A stretch of DNA of 64,000 nt from Hyphomicrobiales bacterium (GCA_027487555.1 JAIYDI010000018.1:124001-188000), one strand, 5' to 3'. Positions 17,592 through 26,727 are shown, numbered from the stretch's first letter. Translations and numbers: made by a program. Notes: generated by a model from the letters alone, not told the origin.

Positions 17592-17876
17592 GGGCGCCGT
17601 CCTCGTCCTTCGACAGGCTCAGGATGAGGACGATCTATCAGTCGGGATCCCTCTCCCGTTTACGGGGGAGGGTGCCCGAAGGGCGGGTGGGGGGTGCAAA
17701 GTGAACCGAATCACGCAACCGCGTCAGAGGTTTAGCGCAAGTGGCCCCCCTCACCCGGCGCTATGCGCCACCTTCATCGCCTACCGCCGCGCCACTGGCA
17801 CGTCGGTTTCCTTCGGAACCGGCTTGAAGTCCCTCGCGAGGGAGAGGGAGTCCCGACTGCAGTCGATCGTGAGAGT
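17592..17876. repeat. intergenic mosaic repeat region between thiN and rpoH
   Basis: This stretch holds no gene. It contains a copy of the CTCAGGATGAGG dispersed repeat (17605-17630), CAGTCGGGATCCC at 17639, a CCCTCTCCCG...CGGGGGAGGG hairpin and a CCCTCACCCGGCGC segment. It ends with a further CGACTGCAGTCG next to the rpoH stop codon. The same modules recur at 20391-20712 and 56973-57291. Confidence 0.7.
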
Positions 17877-18761
17877 TCAAGCCTCGGCGCGGTGACGGGC
17901 GAGGGCGGCTTTCTGCACGGCTTCCTGGACCTTTTCGAAGGCACGGACCTCGATCTGCCGGATGCGCTCGCGGCTGACATTGTATTCTTGCGCCAGTTCC
18001 TCAAGCGTCGCCGGCTCGTCCTTCAGGCGGCGTGCCTGGAAAATGGCCTTTTCCCGGTCGTTGAGATCGCCCAGCGCCTGGTTGAGCAGCGCCATGCGCT
18101 CGTCATATTCCTCGGAATTGCCGAGGGTGGTTTCCTGATCCGGCGTGTCGTCGACAAGCCAATCCTGCCACTCGGACGCGCCTTCGTCGGCGCGCATCGG
18201 CGCGTTCAGCGACGCATCGCCGGAGAGGCGCTGGTTCATCGATACCACATCCGCCTCAGAGACCGAGAGCGTAGTGGCGATCTGCTTGATCTGGTCGGGG
18301 TGGAGATTGCCGTCCTCGAGAGCGGCGATCTGCCCCTTGATCTTGCGCAGGTTGAAGAACAGCCGCTTCTGCGCCGCGGTGGTGCCGATCTTCACGAGGC
18401 TCCACGAGCGCAGCACATATTCCTGGATGGCGGCACGAATCCACCACATGGCATAGGTGGCAAGGCGGAAGCCCTTTTCGGGCTCGAAGCGCTTCACCGC
18501 ATGCATGAGGCCGACATTGCCCTCCGAAATGACTTCCGAGATGGGCAGGCCGTATCCGCGATAGCCCATGGCAATCTTTGCAACGAGGCGCAGATGCGAT
18601 GTTATGAGACGCTGGGCCGCGTTCGGGTCCTCATGCTCGCGATAGCGCTTCGCCAGCATGTATTCCTCGTTGGGCTCCAGCATCGGAAACTTGCGGATTT
18701 CCTGCAGGTAGCGGTTGAGGCCGCCTTCCATCGACAGTATGGGCAAATTGCTCTGGGCCAT
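17877..18761 (-). CDS. rpoH: RNA polymerase sigma-32 factor
   Basis: Protein of 294 residues. It directs RNA polymerase to heat-shock promoters. Region 2 shows RLITSHLRLVAKIAMGYRGYG and GLMHAVKRFEPEKGFRLATYAMWWIRAAIQEYVLRSW. The RpoH box follows at about residues 131-141 (QKRLFFNLRKI), which separates this factor from the housekeeping sigma. Region 4 ends with the helix-turn-helix EYNVSRERIRQIEVRAFEKVQ. The start at 18761 gives MAQSNLPIL, a normal family start. The gene stands alone, with 260 bases between its start and the rluD stop codon. Some Hyphomicrobiales carry two rpoH genes, so a paralogue elsewhere is possible. Confidence 0.97.
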   Translation of the reverse strand: MAQSNLPILSMEGGLNRYLQEIRKFPMLEPNEEYMLAKRYREHEDPNAAQRLITSHLRLVAKIAMGYRGYGLPISEVISEGNVGLMHAVKRFEPEKGFRLATYAMWWIRAAIQEYVLRSWSLVKIGTTAAQKRLFFNLRKIKGQIAALEDGNLHPDQIKQIATTLSVSEADVVSMNQRLSGDASLNAPMRADEGASEWQDWLVDDTPDQETTLGNSEEYDERMALLNQALGDLNDREKAIFQARRLKDEPATLEELAQEYNVSRERIRQIEVRAFEKVQEAVQKAALARHRAEA

Positions 18762-19021
18762 GATGCACCCTTTTCCTTCCCCCGTCTGGCTGGTTTCGCT
18801 TTCTCACTGAAACGCGACGTCAACCAGGTTGTTGTGTTGCGGGCAGATCGCTGCCCCCGTCCGAACCCGGCACGGCGGGCAGATGTATCTTAGATATAGG
18901 TCGCAGATTGGCCTTGATAAGACCCCTGGCCGACCTTCGGCGTTCAGATGACGACAAACACGTATAACGGCCAACCTGTAACTAAAGTTCCGCGCGGATC
19001 GGAAGAATTTCCGGGCACGCC

Positions 19022-20039
<1,018 letters not shown>

Positions 20040-20041
<2 letters not shown>

Positions 20042-20390
20042 GTCCCTGCCTCAAGATGAAAACCAGCCCGCACCCGAGCTGACGCCGGAATCGCGGGCGG
20101 TGTTGGCACGAGCACGACGGAGCTTCCTTGTCTCCATGGGACTTCTCGTCCTCGGGCTCATGGTTGTTGTTGGCGCGGTTGTCTATCGCACCAGCGGCTC
20201 TGATTCAAAGGGCAGCGTGCCGTACCAGATCGGTGCCCTGAAGATTCCGTCGGGTGGCGAGGTCATTTCCGCCGTTGCGGCGGACAATCTCGTGACGCTC
20301 ACCTACCGGATCGGCAGCACGGTGTCGATCCGCGTGTTCGATGGCAAGACCGGCGACGTGGTGCGCGAGATCCCGGTGGTGGCGGAATGA
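20040..20390 (+). CDS. DUF6476-like small membrane protein
   Basis: Protein of 116 residues with one membrane helix at about residues 30-49 (LVSMGLLVLGLMVVVGAVVY). A short polar N-terminus and a probable periplasmic beta-rich domain (IGALKIPSGGEVISA, TLTYRIGSTVSIRVFD) lie on either side. A small protein of this kind divergent from rluD is a common arrangement in Hyphomicrobiales, annotated as DUF6476 from memory. The start at 20040 (MSLPQDEN) shares the central bases of CATG with the rluD start. The function is unknown. It is followed directly by a heptad repeat tract. Confidence 0.75.
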
Positions 20391-20712
20391 GGGAAGTAGG
20401 AAGTGGGAAGTGGGGCGCTGAGCTCTCAACTCCCTCTCCCGTTCACGGGAGAGGGTGGCGCGTAGCGCCGGGTGAGGGGGGCCGCTTGCGCTAAACTCCT
20501 TCCGGCGTTGCAGGATTCTCCGCAAGGTGCACCCCCCACCCGCCCTGCGGGCTCGATGCCATTCGGCCACAGGCCTCATGGCCTTCTCGGGGAAATCGCG
20601 CCACTGGCGCGATTTCTAGTCCCTCGAAGTCCCCCGCAAGCAGGGGAGGGGATCCCGACTGCGACTTCTCTTCGCTCTCGCGCAAACCGGAGAGGGAAGA
20701 AAGAGCGGCATC
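20391..20712. repeat. heptad tract plus intergenic mosaic repeat
   Basis: No gene is seen in these 322 bases. A short heptad tract (AAGTAGG, AAGTGGG, AAGTGGG at 20394-20414) follows the stop codon of the DUF6476-like gene. Next come a CCCTCTCCCG hairpin and a module at 20529-20662 with nested inverted repeats, including CCATTCGGCC, AAATCGCG-CCACTGG-CGCGATTT and GTCCCTCGAAGTCCCCCG, ending GATCCCGACTG. The module recurs at 57152-57285 in the same orientation relative to the neighbouring minus-strand gene. Confidence 0.75.
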
Positions 20713-21894
20713 TCACCCGTTGTCCTGCAATTCCCGCAGCGCCTTGAGCCGGTCGGAAACCGGGCTCTGTGGCCGCGGATCGGGGCCCGGCGGTCCGCCC
20801 GTCGGCTCCATCGGGTCGACGAAGCGCTGAACGCGCTCGAACAGCGTGCCGTCGAGGGCAGCGAGGCCCTGGCCATCGAGAGCGAGCACGATGCGGCTCA
20901 CGTCGGTGGCGATGTCGTTGAGGCGCTCGCGCAGGTGCGATTGCTCCAGACGCTCGGAATCCCAATCGGCCATGATGGTCGATTCGACACTTGCCACCTT
21001 GCCGCGCAGCCTTTCCATCTCGTCTTCAAGCGTCAGCTTGTCGGCCAGCAGCATGTCGCGCTCGGCCTCGGTGCCGACGATGAGCCGCGAGGTCTCCTCG
21101 AGAATGGTGGAGACGCGGGTTTCGGCATCGGCGATCCGCGCCTCTGCATCGACCAGATCGGCCTCGGCTTCCGCCGAGCGATCGGCGCGGTCGGCTAGCT
21201 GGGTACGGGCGATGACGGCCGATTCGCGCAGGGACGCCTGGCTGCGATCGGCAAATTCGAGTTGCGCGAGGAGGTTGCGGTTCTGCGCCTCAAGGAAATC
21301 CGAGCGCTTCTTTTCAAGTTCATAATGCTCAAGCACGAGTTGCACGTCGCGCAGATATTCGCCGGAGAGCGGCCGACCATTGAACGCGGGCGCATTGGGC
21401 ACGATGACTGTGCCCGGGCGGCTGGCGAGGCTGTCGCGCAGGGCCTCGATCTGGTTTTCCTTCTCGGCAAAGTCGCGCTCGCGCATCCTGAGCTTCTGCG
21501 CGAGGTCGGCGCCCTCCTTCTCGAGCTCAAGCACCCGCTTCCGCGCCGCGGCCTCGCGCTCCTCGAGCTCGCGAACGATCTGCAGGTGCGTGTCGCGCTC
21601 GGTCTTGATGGAGCCGAGTTCGGTCTTGCGGCGTGAGACATCGCGCAACTGGTCGGCAAGCCGGCGGCGCAGGGCCTCGACAGTCATCTCCAGCCGACGC
21701 GTGGACAGAGCGAACTCGGCGCGGAGCTGATCCTTGTCGGCGCGGAACTCGGCCATCGTCATGGGCGTTGCCGCCTCGATGCGCTTCTTGGTCAGGCGCA
21801 CAGCCCGCTGCCACACGGCGGGGATGATGATGAGCGCCACAAGCGCCGCAGAGAGCAGGCCAAGCGCGAAATACATAATGTTTTCAAGCATCAT
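20713..21894 (-). CDS. membrane-anchored coiled-coil protein, unknown function
   Basis: Protein of 393 residues. The start at 21894 (MMLENIMYF) is preceded by GGGGAG. A single N-terminal membrane helix (residues about 7-27) is followed by charged heptad-rich sequence over about residues 30-160 and 190-345, which should form long coiled coils. A short linker (VIVPNAPAFNGRPL) separates them, and the tail is Pro/Gly-rich. The topology suggests a short N-terminus and a large cytoplasmic coiled coil. I recall similar proteins in Hyphomicrobiales without a defined role; a scaffold or envelope-organisation role would fit but is inference. It is followed by the mosaic repeat at its 3' end. Confidence 0.8.
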   Translation of the reverse strand: MMLENIMYFALGLLSAALVALIIIPAVWQRAVRLTKKRIEAATPMTMAEFRADKDQLRAEFALSTRRLEMTVEALRRRLADQLRDVSRRKTELGSIKTERDTHLQIVRELEEREAAARKRVLELEKEGADLAQKLRMRERDFAEKENQIEALRDSLASRPGTVIVPNAPAFNGRPLSGEYLRDVQLVLEHYELEKKRSDFLEAQNRNLLAQLEFADRSQASLRESAVIARTQLADRADRSAEAEADLVDAEARIADAETRVSTILEETSRLIVGTEAERDMLLADKLTLEDEMERLRGKVASVESTIMADWDSERLEQSHLRERLNDIATDVSRIVLALDGQGLAALDGTLFERVQRFVDPMEPTGGPPGPDPRPQSPVSDRLKALRELQDNG

Positions 21895-21948
21895 GGCGCG
21901 ATACTCCCCAGACCCGACGATACGCCCGGGCCCCCGACTGACCAAACT

Positions 21949-22060
21949 CTAGATCATTTCTTGTTTCATCTGAAACGCTGAAATGATCGATGTCGCTGTT
22001 TCGCCGCGCTTACGAAGCGGAAAACCGTTGCCACTCTTCCCTTAAGCGCTGCAGCCTAAG
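21949..22060. repeat. RIME-like palindromic intergenic element, diverged copy
   Basis: CTAGATCATTTC and GAAATGATC form the first palindrome around TTGTTTCATCTGAAACGCT. A second half reads TTTCGCCGCGCTTACGAAGC-GGAAAA and ends CTTAAGCGCTGCAG. The layout matches the full copy at 5552-5657. Confidence 0.65.
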
Positions 22061-22134
22061 CAAAGAACGGGGTCACGCAAGGCGCAACCCCGATCTCAAG
22101 ACATGGGTAATTGGCGTCTGCGCGGCGTGCGTCG

Positions 22135-22731
22135 TCAGAACGGGTTCCAGGTCGGTTCCTGGGTGAACTTCAGGTAGCCGACATTGAGCCCAAGTCGTGC
22201 GCCTACGCCCGAGCGGATGGGCACGATGACGACGTCGCCATACTTGATGACCGTCATACCGAGGCCGCCCACCACATAGGCGGAACCATCGACGCCGGGA
22301 TAGCGGCCGAAAATGTCGGATACGGCGGAGAGGTTGTAGACCAGCATCATGACCTTGGAGCCATCCCCGCCGAAATCGAGACCCACTGTCGGGCCTTGCC
22401 AGTAGATGGGGTATTCGCCCTGGTTGCGGGTGTACATGCTGCCTTCGCCATAGCGGGCACCCGCGAATATGGCGCCGCCAGCCTCGGTGCCGAGCACATA
22501 GGCGTTGGGCAGGCCGAACTGGCTGACGGTGCGCTCGACCAGCGAGGCAAGGCCCTGCGCCACGGAGCCGAAGAAGGCGCTGCCGGTGTCGACGAGTTCC
22601 TCACCGGAATAGGTGTCGCTGAGCGAGCCATTGCTGGATTGCGCGTAACTCATGGTGGGCGCAACCGCCAGTACCGCAGCGGTTGAAAGCAGGAACAGCG
22701 CGAGAATGACGTAGACGAGGCGGCTGACCAT
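22135..22731 (-). CDS. eipA: DUF1134 periplasmic envelope protein, EipA family
   Basis: Protein of 198 residues. The start at 22731 (MVSRLVYVIL) has GGAGA seven bases upstream. Residues 1-30 are a signal peptide ending SYAQSS. The mature part matches the DUF1134 pattern: LGTEAGGAIFAGARYGEGSMYT, PIYWQGPTVGLDFGGDGSKVMMLVYNL and a C-terminal GARLGLNVGYLKFT. In Brucella abortus the DUF1134 protein EipA is a small periplasmic beta-barrel-like (SH3-like) protein needed for envelope stress resistance, and its gene is directly activated by CtrA. A near-consensus CtrA box lies upstream at 22872-22887, inside the divergent YHS gene. The biochemical activity is unknown. Confidence 0.88.
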   Translation of the reverse strand: MVSRLVYVILALFLLSTAAVLAVAPTMSYAQSSNGSLSDTYSGEELVDTGSAFFGSVAQGLASLVERTVSQFGLPNAYVLGTEAGGAIFAGARYGEGSMYTRNQGEYPIYWQGPTVGLDFGGDGSKVMMLVYNLSAVSDIFGRYPGVDGSAYVVGGLGMTVIKYGDVVIVPIRSGVGARLGLNVGYLKFTQEPTWNPF

Positions 22732-22858
22732 CAAGTTTTCTCCGGCTTTTGACCCAGTGGGCGTCGATTGCATTTACACGGCGCTTACCGCGGACACGGT
22801 AACCTGTGCACAGGGACGAAGCCCACCTTGGCCAAGATAGCTCCCCAACACGGCGATC

Positions 22859-23389
22859 ATGCGGCAAAAGCGTAAACAAATCTTAACCATAACCGGACTT
22901 CTGCTGGTCCTCGGTGCCATGGGGCTACCGATGGGCTCGGCACGGGCGGAAGCACTGGTGCAATCGGTGGTGACCGATCCGCTGACCGGTGTTGCGCTCA
23001 ATGGCTTCGACCCCGTGAGCTACTTCATCGGCGCTTCCCCGATGATGGGACTGGCAGACTACACCTACACCTTTGCGGGCGTGCCCTGGTACTTTGCCTC
23101 GGCCGCAAACCGCGACGTATTCATGCGGCACCCGGACGTCTATGCGCCGCAATTCGGCGGGCACTGCACTACTGCGCTGGCGCGCGGCTATCTCTCCGAT
23201 GGCAATCCGCAGCTCTATGCGGTGGAGGGGATGAAGCTCTATCTGTTCTACTCCATTGCCAACCGCGATGCGTTCTTTGCGGCCGATACGGCATCGGTGA
23301 AGACAGCAAGCGCCACCTGGGCAAGGATGCAGAAATCCATCGCCGGCCCACAGGCGCCAATCGCGCCAACGGTGGCAAGCGCCGACTGA
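22859..23389 (+). CDS. secreted YHS-domain protein
   Basis: Protein of 176 residues. It begins with a basic region and a hydrophobic helix (residues 1-31, ending ARAEAL), a probable signal peptide. The YHS-like domain spans about 38-110, with VALNGFDPVSYFIG, YTFAGVPWYFASAANRDVFMRHPDVYAPQFGGHC and a following CTTALARGYLSDGNP. Such domains resemble metal-binding TRASH-like modules, but the usual cysteine set is incomplete here; one Cys follows GGH. The function of this secreted subgroup is unknown. Divergent from eipA with 127 bases between the starts. Confidence 0.85.
   Translation: MRQKRKQILTITGLLLVLGAMGLPMGSARAEALVQSVVTDPLTGVALNGFDPVSYFIGASPMMGLADYTYTFAGVPWYFASAANRDVFMRHPDVYAPQFGGHCTTALARGYLSDGNPQLYAVEGMKLYLFYSIANRDAFFAADTASVKTASATWARMQKSIAGPQAPIAPTVASAD
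22872..22887 (+). promoter_or_regulatory. candidate CtrA box upstream of eipA
   Basis: GTAA-N7-TTAAC differs at one base from the CtrA consensus TTAA-N7-TTAAC. It lies in the first codons of the YHS gene and about 140-155 bases upstream of the eipA start. The assignment is by pattern only. Confidence 0.4.
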
Positions 23390-23466
23390 TGCTCGGCTGT
23401 CGCCTGCCTTACCGATGATCTAATGTCGGGATTGATTGATTCGACCCCTCTGAGGAGCCCCCGTAC

Positions 23467-24141
23467 ATGCCCGAGATCATCGAGCTCCAGGCCACCGACC
23501 TCGCAGCGATGCTGTGTTCGCGCGTGTGCCATGACCTGATCAACCCGGTCGGGGCCATCGGCAATGGTCTGGAAGTGCTCGGCGACCCGACGCAGGCCGC
23601 CATGTCGGATGGCGCGCAGGAGCTGATCGCCAATTCGGCAAAGCAGGCACGCGCCAAGCTGGAGTTCGCGCGCCTCGCCTATGGCGCGAGTTCGACGGCA
23701 GGGACCGATATCGACACGCGCGAATGCGAGCGCGTCGCGCGCATCCTGTTCGATATCGAAAAGGCGGATCTCGACTGGCAGGTGCCGCTGATCCTGCTGC
23801 CTAAGCACAAGGCCAAGCTCTTGATGAACATGCTGCTGATCGCGGCGACATCGGTGCCGCGCGGCGGGCTTGTGACGGTGAAAGTCGAAGGCGCGGCCGG
23901 GGCCGAAGTGTTCACGTTCACGTCGAAATCGGACCCCGAAAAGCGGCAGAAGACGCTGATGCCGTCGGGTGCCGAGGGCTTGCTGTCGGGCGCGCCGGAA
24001 GGCGGTGTCGATGCCCGGGGGATCCAGCCGTTCTATACCGGCATCCTCGCGCGGATGACCAAGATGGACATCAAGATCGGCATCGAGAACGAGCAGTTCC
24101 TGTTCACCGCCACCCCGCAGGCCGAAGCCGCGGCGGCGTGA
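23467..24141 (+). CDS. chpT: histidine phosphotransferase ChpT
   Basis: Protein of 224 residues. The N-terminal helix carries the phosphorylated histidine in LCSRVCHDLINPVGAIGNGLEVL (H22), and the rest resembles a degenerate histidine-kinase ATP-binding domain. In Caulobacter and relatives ChpT passes phosphate from the hybrid kinase CckA to CtrA and CpdR, controlling cell-cycle progression. The length and the HD-(L/I)-NPVGAI motif are typical. It is followed by a single-domain response regulator 158 bases downstream, and ctrA lies about 2.5 kb away on the opposite strand, placing relay and target close together. Confidence 0.95.
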   Translation: MPEIIELQATDLAAMLCSRVCHDLINPVGAIGNGLEVLGDPTQAAMSDGAQELIANSAKQARAKLEFARLAYGASSTAGTDIDTRECERVARILFDIEKADLDWQVPLILLPKHKAKLLMNMLLIAATSVPRGGLVTVKVEGAAGAEVFTFTSKSDPEKRQKTLMPSGAEGLLSGAPEGGVDARGIQPFYTGILARMTKMDIKIGIENEQFLFTATPQAEAAAA

Positions 24142-24299
24142 TTTCCAGCCGAGGTGTAAAGGCCCGCTAACCATTCGCAAGGGTTTTGCGGGATAAACTG
24201 GCAGCGCGTCTCGTTCGACTTGACGCGCTTTCGGTTGAAAACCGGGCGCGGCTTGCGGCAAGGCTGTTCCAGCGTCCCCTCGGCACGGAGAAGCGCCAG

Positions 24300-24671
24300 A
24301 TGAAATCCTGCCTCGTGGTCGACGATTCGAGCGTCGTGCGGAAGGTCGCGCGCCGCATCATCGAGGATCTCGACTATATCGTCGACGAGGCCGAGGATGG
24401 GCAGGAAGCCTTCGACAAATGCCGGCAGGAAATGCCCGACGCCATTCTGCTCGACTGGCAGATGCCGGTGATGACCGGCCTCGAATTCCTGAAACTGCTG
24501 CGCGGCTATGTCGGCGGCGCCGCGCCGCGCGTGGTCTACATGGTCACCGAATATGACGTGGGGCAGATCGCCCTGGCGCTGAAGGCCGGGGCCAATGATT
24601 TCATGATGAAGCCGTTTGATCGCGACGTGCTGGAAGCGAAGTTCAACGAAGCCGCGATGGCGGGTGCCTAG
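24300..24671 (+). CDS. single-domain (CheY-like) response regulator
   Basis: Protein of 123 residues, just a receiver domain. The acidic pocket is D8/D9, the phosphoacceptor is D52 in ILLDWQMPVMTG, the switch threonine is in VYMVTEYD and the conserved lysine is in DFMMKPFDRD. The start at 24300 (MKSCLVVDDSS) is the family start. It has no output domain, so it acts through protein contact. Its position just after chpT suggests a role near the CckA-ChpT relay, but it lacks features that would identify it as CpdR or DivK. Its last 50 bases are duplicated 77 bases downstream around a palindromic element. Confidence 0.92.
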   Translation: MKSCLVVDDSSVVRKVARRIIEDLDYIVDEAEDGQEAFDKCRQEMPDAILLDWQMPVMTGLEFLKLLRGYVGGAAPRVVYMVTEYDVGQIALALKAGANDFMMKPFDRDVLEAKFNEAAMAGA

Positions 24672-24798
24672 GTCACGTCGCGATCTATTTCGGTTGTCGC
24701 GCCGCCGAAGCGGAAAAGCCTTGCAACTTTTCCTGGCGACGCTCCGGGGCGACGTGCTGGACGGGAAGTTCGACGAAGCCGCGATGGCGGGTGCTTAG
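24622..24798 (+). repeat. duplicated 3' end of the response regulator gene flanking a RIME-like half element
   Basis: Bases 24622-24671 (the last 16 codons and stop) recur at 24749-24798 with four differences in 50, keeping the reading frame and a stop codon (RDVLEAKFNEAAMAGA against RGDVLDGKFDEAAMAGA). The 77 bases between them (24672-24748) resemble the second half of the RIME-like elements, with GCCGAAGCGGAAAAGCC and GCAACTTTTCCTGGCGACGC. Confidence 0.85.
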
Positions 24799-24838
24799 GT
24801 TTCCCCCCGCCGATAGTGCAACGCCTGCGGTTGCATCT

Positions 24839-24870
24839 CAGGATGGGCCCCGGCCTTCGCCGGGGTGACC
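24839..24870. repeat. REP-like palindromic repeat
   Basis: CAGGATGGGCCCCGGCCTTC and the following GCCGGGGTGAC form a hairpin (CCCCGGC with GCCGGGG). It is the same type as the element at 28966-28996. Related CAGGATGG...CCGGGATGAC hairpins are widely scattered in proteobacterial genomes (from memory). Confidence 0.65.
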
Positions 24871-24898
24871 CGGTGGGGGGCGCTTCCGATGCCAGGCT

Positions 24899-25360
24899 TC
24901 AGCCCAGAAGCTTTTCCATGAAGATCGAGAGCGGATCGGGCGAATAGGGCGCAAACGCGTCGCGCTCGACATAACCCTGCCGGCGATAGAGCCCGAGCGC
25001 CTCGGTATTGTGGATGCCGGTTTCGAGCCGGATGACCGAGACGCCATTGTCTGAAGCGTGGTTTTCGACATGGGCGAGGAGGCGCTTCGAGAGCCCCTGT
25101 CCGCGCGCTGCAGGTACAACCCACATGCGCTTGATTTCCGCCCAGCCGTCGTTGAGCACGATGGCGCCGGTGCCAATGGCCGTGCCCGACGCGTCGCGCG
25201 CGACGAGGAACAGCACGTTCGGCGCGCGCAGCGCATCAAGCGGCAGGTAGTGATTGCTCTCGGCCGGATAGAGCGCGGCGCCATAGGCCTCGCCATCCTG
25301 AAGCAGTGCGAGCACATCGGGGGTGCCGGGATCTTCGGGGGAGATGGTGATCTGGGTCAT
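24899..25360 (-). CDS. GNAT-family N-acetyltransferase
   Basis: Protein of 153 residues with the GNAT core: beta strands leading to IKRMWVVPAARGQGLSKRLLAHVE, which contains the acetyl-CoA pyrophosphate loop (R-G-Q-G-L-S), then VIRLETGIHNTEALGLYRRQGYVERDAF, the usual C-terminal acceptor part. It transfers an acetyl group from acetyl-CoA to an unknown amine. A second GNAT gene lies directly upstream on the same strand across a 54-base gap filled mostly by a heptad tract, so the two may form an operon. They are not closely similar to each other. Confidence 0.88.
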   Translation of the reverse strand: MTQITISPEDPGTPDVLALLQDGEAYGAALYPAESNHYLPLDALRAPNVLFLVARDASGTAIGTGAIVLNDGWAEIKRMWVVPAARGQGLSKRLLAHVENHASDNGVSVIRLETGIHNTEALGLYRRQGYVERDAFAPYSPDPLSIFMEKLLG

Positions 25361-25369
25361 GGGGCCGTG

Positions 25370-25404
25370 GGAGGTAGAAAGTAGGAAGTAGAAAGTAGAA
25401 AGTA
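25370..25404 (+). repeat. heptad tandem tract, five units
   Basis: GGAGGTA, GAAAGTA, GGAAGTA, GAAAGTA and GAAAGTA lie between the two acetyltransferase genes, ten bases before the start codon of the downstream one. On the coding (minus) strand the units read TACTTTC or TACTTCC, so this tract sits in a leader as well as after a stop codon. Confidence 0.75.
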
Positions 25405-25414
25405 GCGCGTTTCG

Positions 25415-25930
25415 TCAGGGCTGCCAGCCGGGACGGAAGAGCGCCATCTGGTGCACATCGAGATAGGTGCCGCCGACGCGGGCGCCGAGGCGCTTGGTGC
25501 CTTCGAGGGTGAAGCCGTGGCGTTCGTAGAGCGCGCGGGCCTTGGGGTTCGACGCGTAGACTTCGAGTTCGATGCGCTGGAAATCGCTCTGCCAGGCGGC
25601 AGCAATGGTTGCCGCGATCAGACGCGTGCCGATGCCGCGCCCACGGTGGGATGCGATGACGCCCATGCCGAGCGTGCCGACATGATCGAACACGATGCTG
25701 CCGGAATGGCACACGTCGCACCAGCCGACGATCTGCCCCGCGCTTTCGGCCACCAGTTGCACATTGGCGCCGGTGATATTGCCGACAATGAAACTCGCAA
25801 CGTTCGGCAGCGGCGCGGCGCGCTGGGTCGAAATGTAGATGCCTTCCTGAGCGACGCTATCGAGCGCGGCATGGAAGCCGGGAATATCGGCATAGGCGAT
25901 GGGACGAATGGCGATGTCGGGCAGCGACAT
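25415..25930 (-). CDS. GNAT-family N-acetyltransferase
   Basis: Protein of 171 residues. The acetyl-CoA loop is in LGMGVIASHRGRGIGTRLIAATI, followed by RIELEVYASNPKARALYERHGFTLEGTKRLG, a C-terminus common in RimI/phosphinothricin-type acetyltransferases of this size. The substrate is unknown. It is the upstream member of a pair of acetyltransferase genes on the minus strand and converges with nothing; ctrA lies behind it on the same strand, separated by a terminator hairpin. Confidence 0.88.
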   Translation of the reverse strand: MSLPDIAIRPIAYADIPGFHAALDSVAQEGIYISTQRAAPLPNVASFIVGNITGANVQLVAESAGQIVGWCDVCHSGSIVFDHVGTLGMGVIASHRGRGIGTRLIAATIAAAWQSDFQRIELEVYASNPKARALYERHGFTLEGTKRLGARVGGTYLDVHQMALFRPGWQP

Positions 25931-25956
25931 TGTTGCAGCTCATTGCGTAAAGACGA

Positions 25957-25989
25957 CAAAGCCCCCGCGGGGATCGCGCAGGGGCTTTG
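25957..25989 (-). terminator. terminator hairpin after ctrA
   Basis: CAAAGCCCC (25957-25965) pairs with GGGGCTTTG (25981-25989). It lies about 28 bases beyond the ctrA stop codon and before the GNAT gene. The stem is symmetrical and has no long U-run on either side. Confidence 0.7.
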
Positions 25990-26016
25990 CAGACAGAGGC
26001 TGAGCGAAGCGTCGGC

Positions 26017-26727
26017 TTAGGCGACGCTCGACTCGGCGAAGCTCTCGTTCTCGTCGGGCTCGCGCAGCACATAGCCGCGGCCCCAGACGGTTTCGATATA
26101 GTTCTTGCCACCCGTGGCCACCGACAGCTTCTTGCGCAGCTTGCAGATGAACACGTCGATGATCTTCAATTCGGGCTCGTCCATGCCGCCATAGAGATGG
26201 TTGAGGAACATCTCCTTGGTAAGGGTGGTGCCCTTGCGGAGCGAAAGCAGCTCCAGCATCTGGTATTCCTTGCCCGTCAGGTGCACGCGGGCCGCCTGGA
26301 CTTCGACAGTCTTGGTGTCGAGATTGACGGTCAGGTCGCCAGTCTGGATGACGGACTGCGCATGGCCCTTGGACCGGCGCACGATGGCGTGGATGCGGGC
26401 GACCAGCTCGTCCTTGTGGAAGGGCTTGGTCATGTAATCGTCGGCACCAAAGCCGAGGCCGCGCACCTTGTCCTCAATGCCGGCAAGGCCGGAGAGGATG
26501 AGGATGGGCGTCTGCACCTTGGCGACGCGCAGCGTCCGCAGCACCTCGTAACCCGACATGTCGGGGAGGTTCAGGTCCAGAAGGATGATGTCGTAGTCAT
26601 AGAGTTTGCCGAGGTCGACGCCTTCCTCACCGAGGTCGGTGGTATAGACGTTGAAGCTCTCCGACTTGAGCATGAGCTCGATGCTCTGCGCCGTAGCGCT
26701 GTCGTCCTCGATCAAGAGTACACGCAT
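26017..26727 (-). CDS. ctrA: cell cycle master response regulator CtrA
   Basis: Protein of 236 residues of OmpR type. The receiver has E7/D8/D9, the phosphoacceptor D51 in [13 protein letters not shown], and K-containing [13 protein letters not shown]. The winged-helix effector contains [32 protein letters not shown] and [13 protein letters not shown], diagnostic for CtrA. It binds TTAA-N7-TTAA boxes and controls division, motility and, in some relatives, replication initiation. The C-terminus ends SSVA; the terminal small residues resemble the ClpXP-recognised end of Caulobacter CtrA. The upstream region contains CtrA-like boxes and several GANTC methylation sites, suggesting autoregulation and cell-cycle timing. 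It is divergent from fliI. Confidence 0.98.
   Translation of the reverse strand: MRVLLIEDDSATAQSIELMLKSESFNVYTTDLGEEGVDLGKLYDYDIILLDLNLPDMSGYEVLRTLRVAKVQTPILILSGLAGIEDKVRGLGFGADDYMTKPFHKDELVARIHAIVRRSKGHAQSVIQTGDLTVNLDTKTVEVQAARVHLTGKEYQMLELLSLRKGTTLTKEMFLNHLYGGMDEPELKIIDVFICKLRKKLSVATGGKNYIETVWGRGYVLREPDENESFAESSVA

Noticed and set aside
23976-24671. The CheY-like gene after chpT as cpdR or divK
   Set aside because: The sequence around the receiver motifs does not match what I recall for either protein; only the generic call is supported.
24616-24798. Small open frame ending in the duplicated response-regulator tail
   Set aside because: It reads out of frame through the real gene and then through repeat DNA; only the duplicated tail is meaningful.
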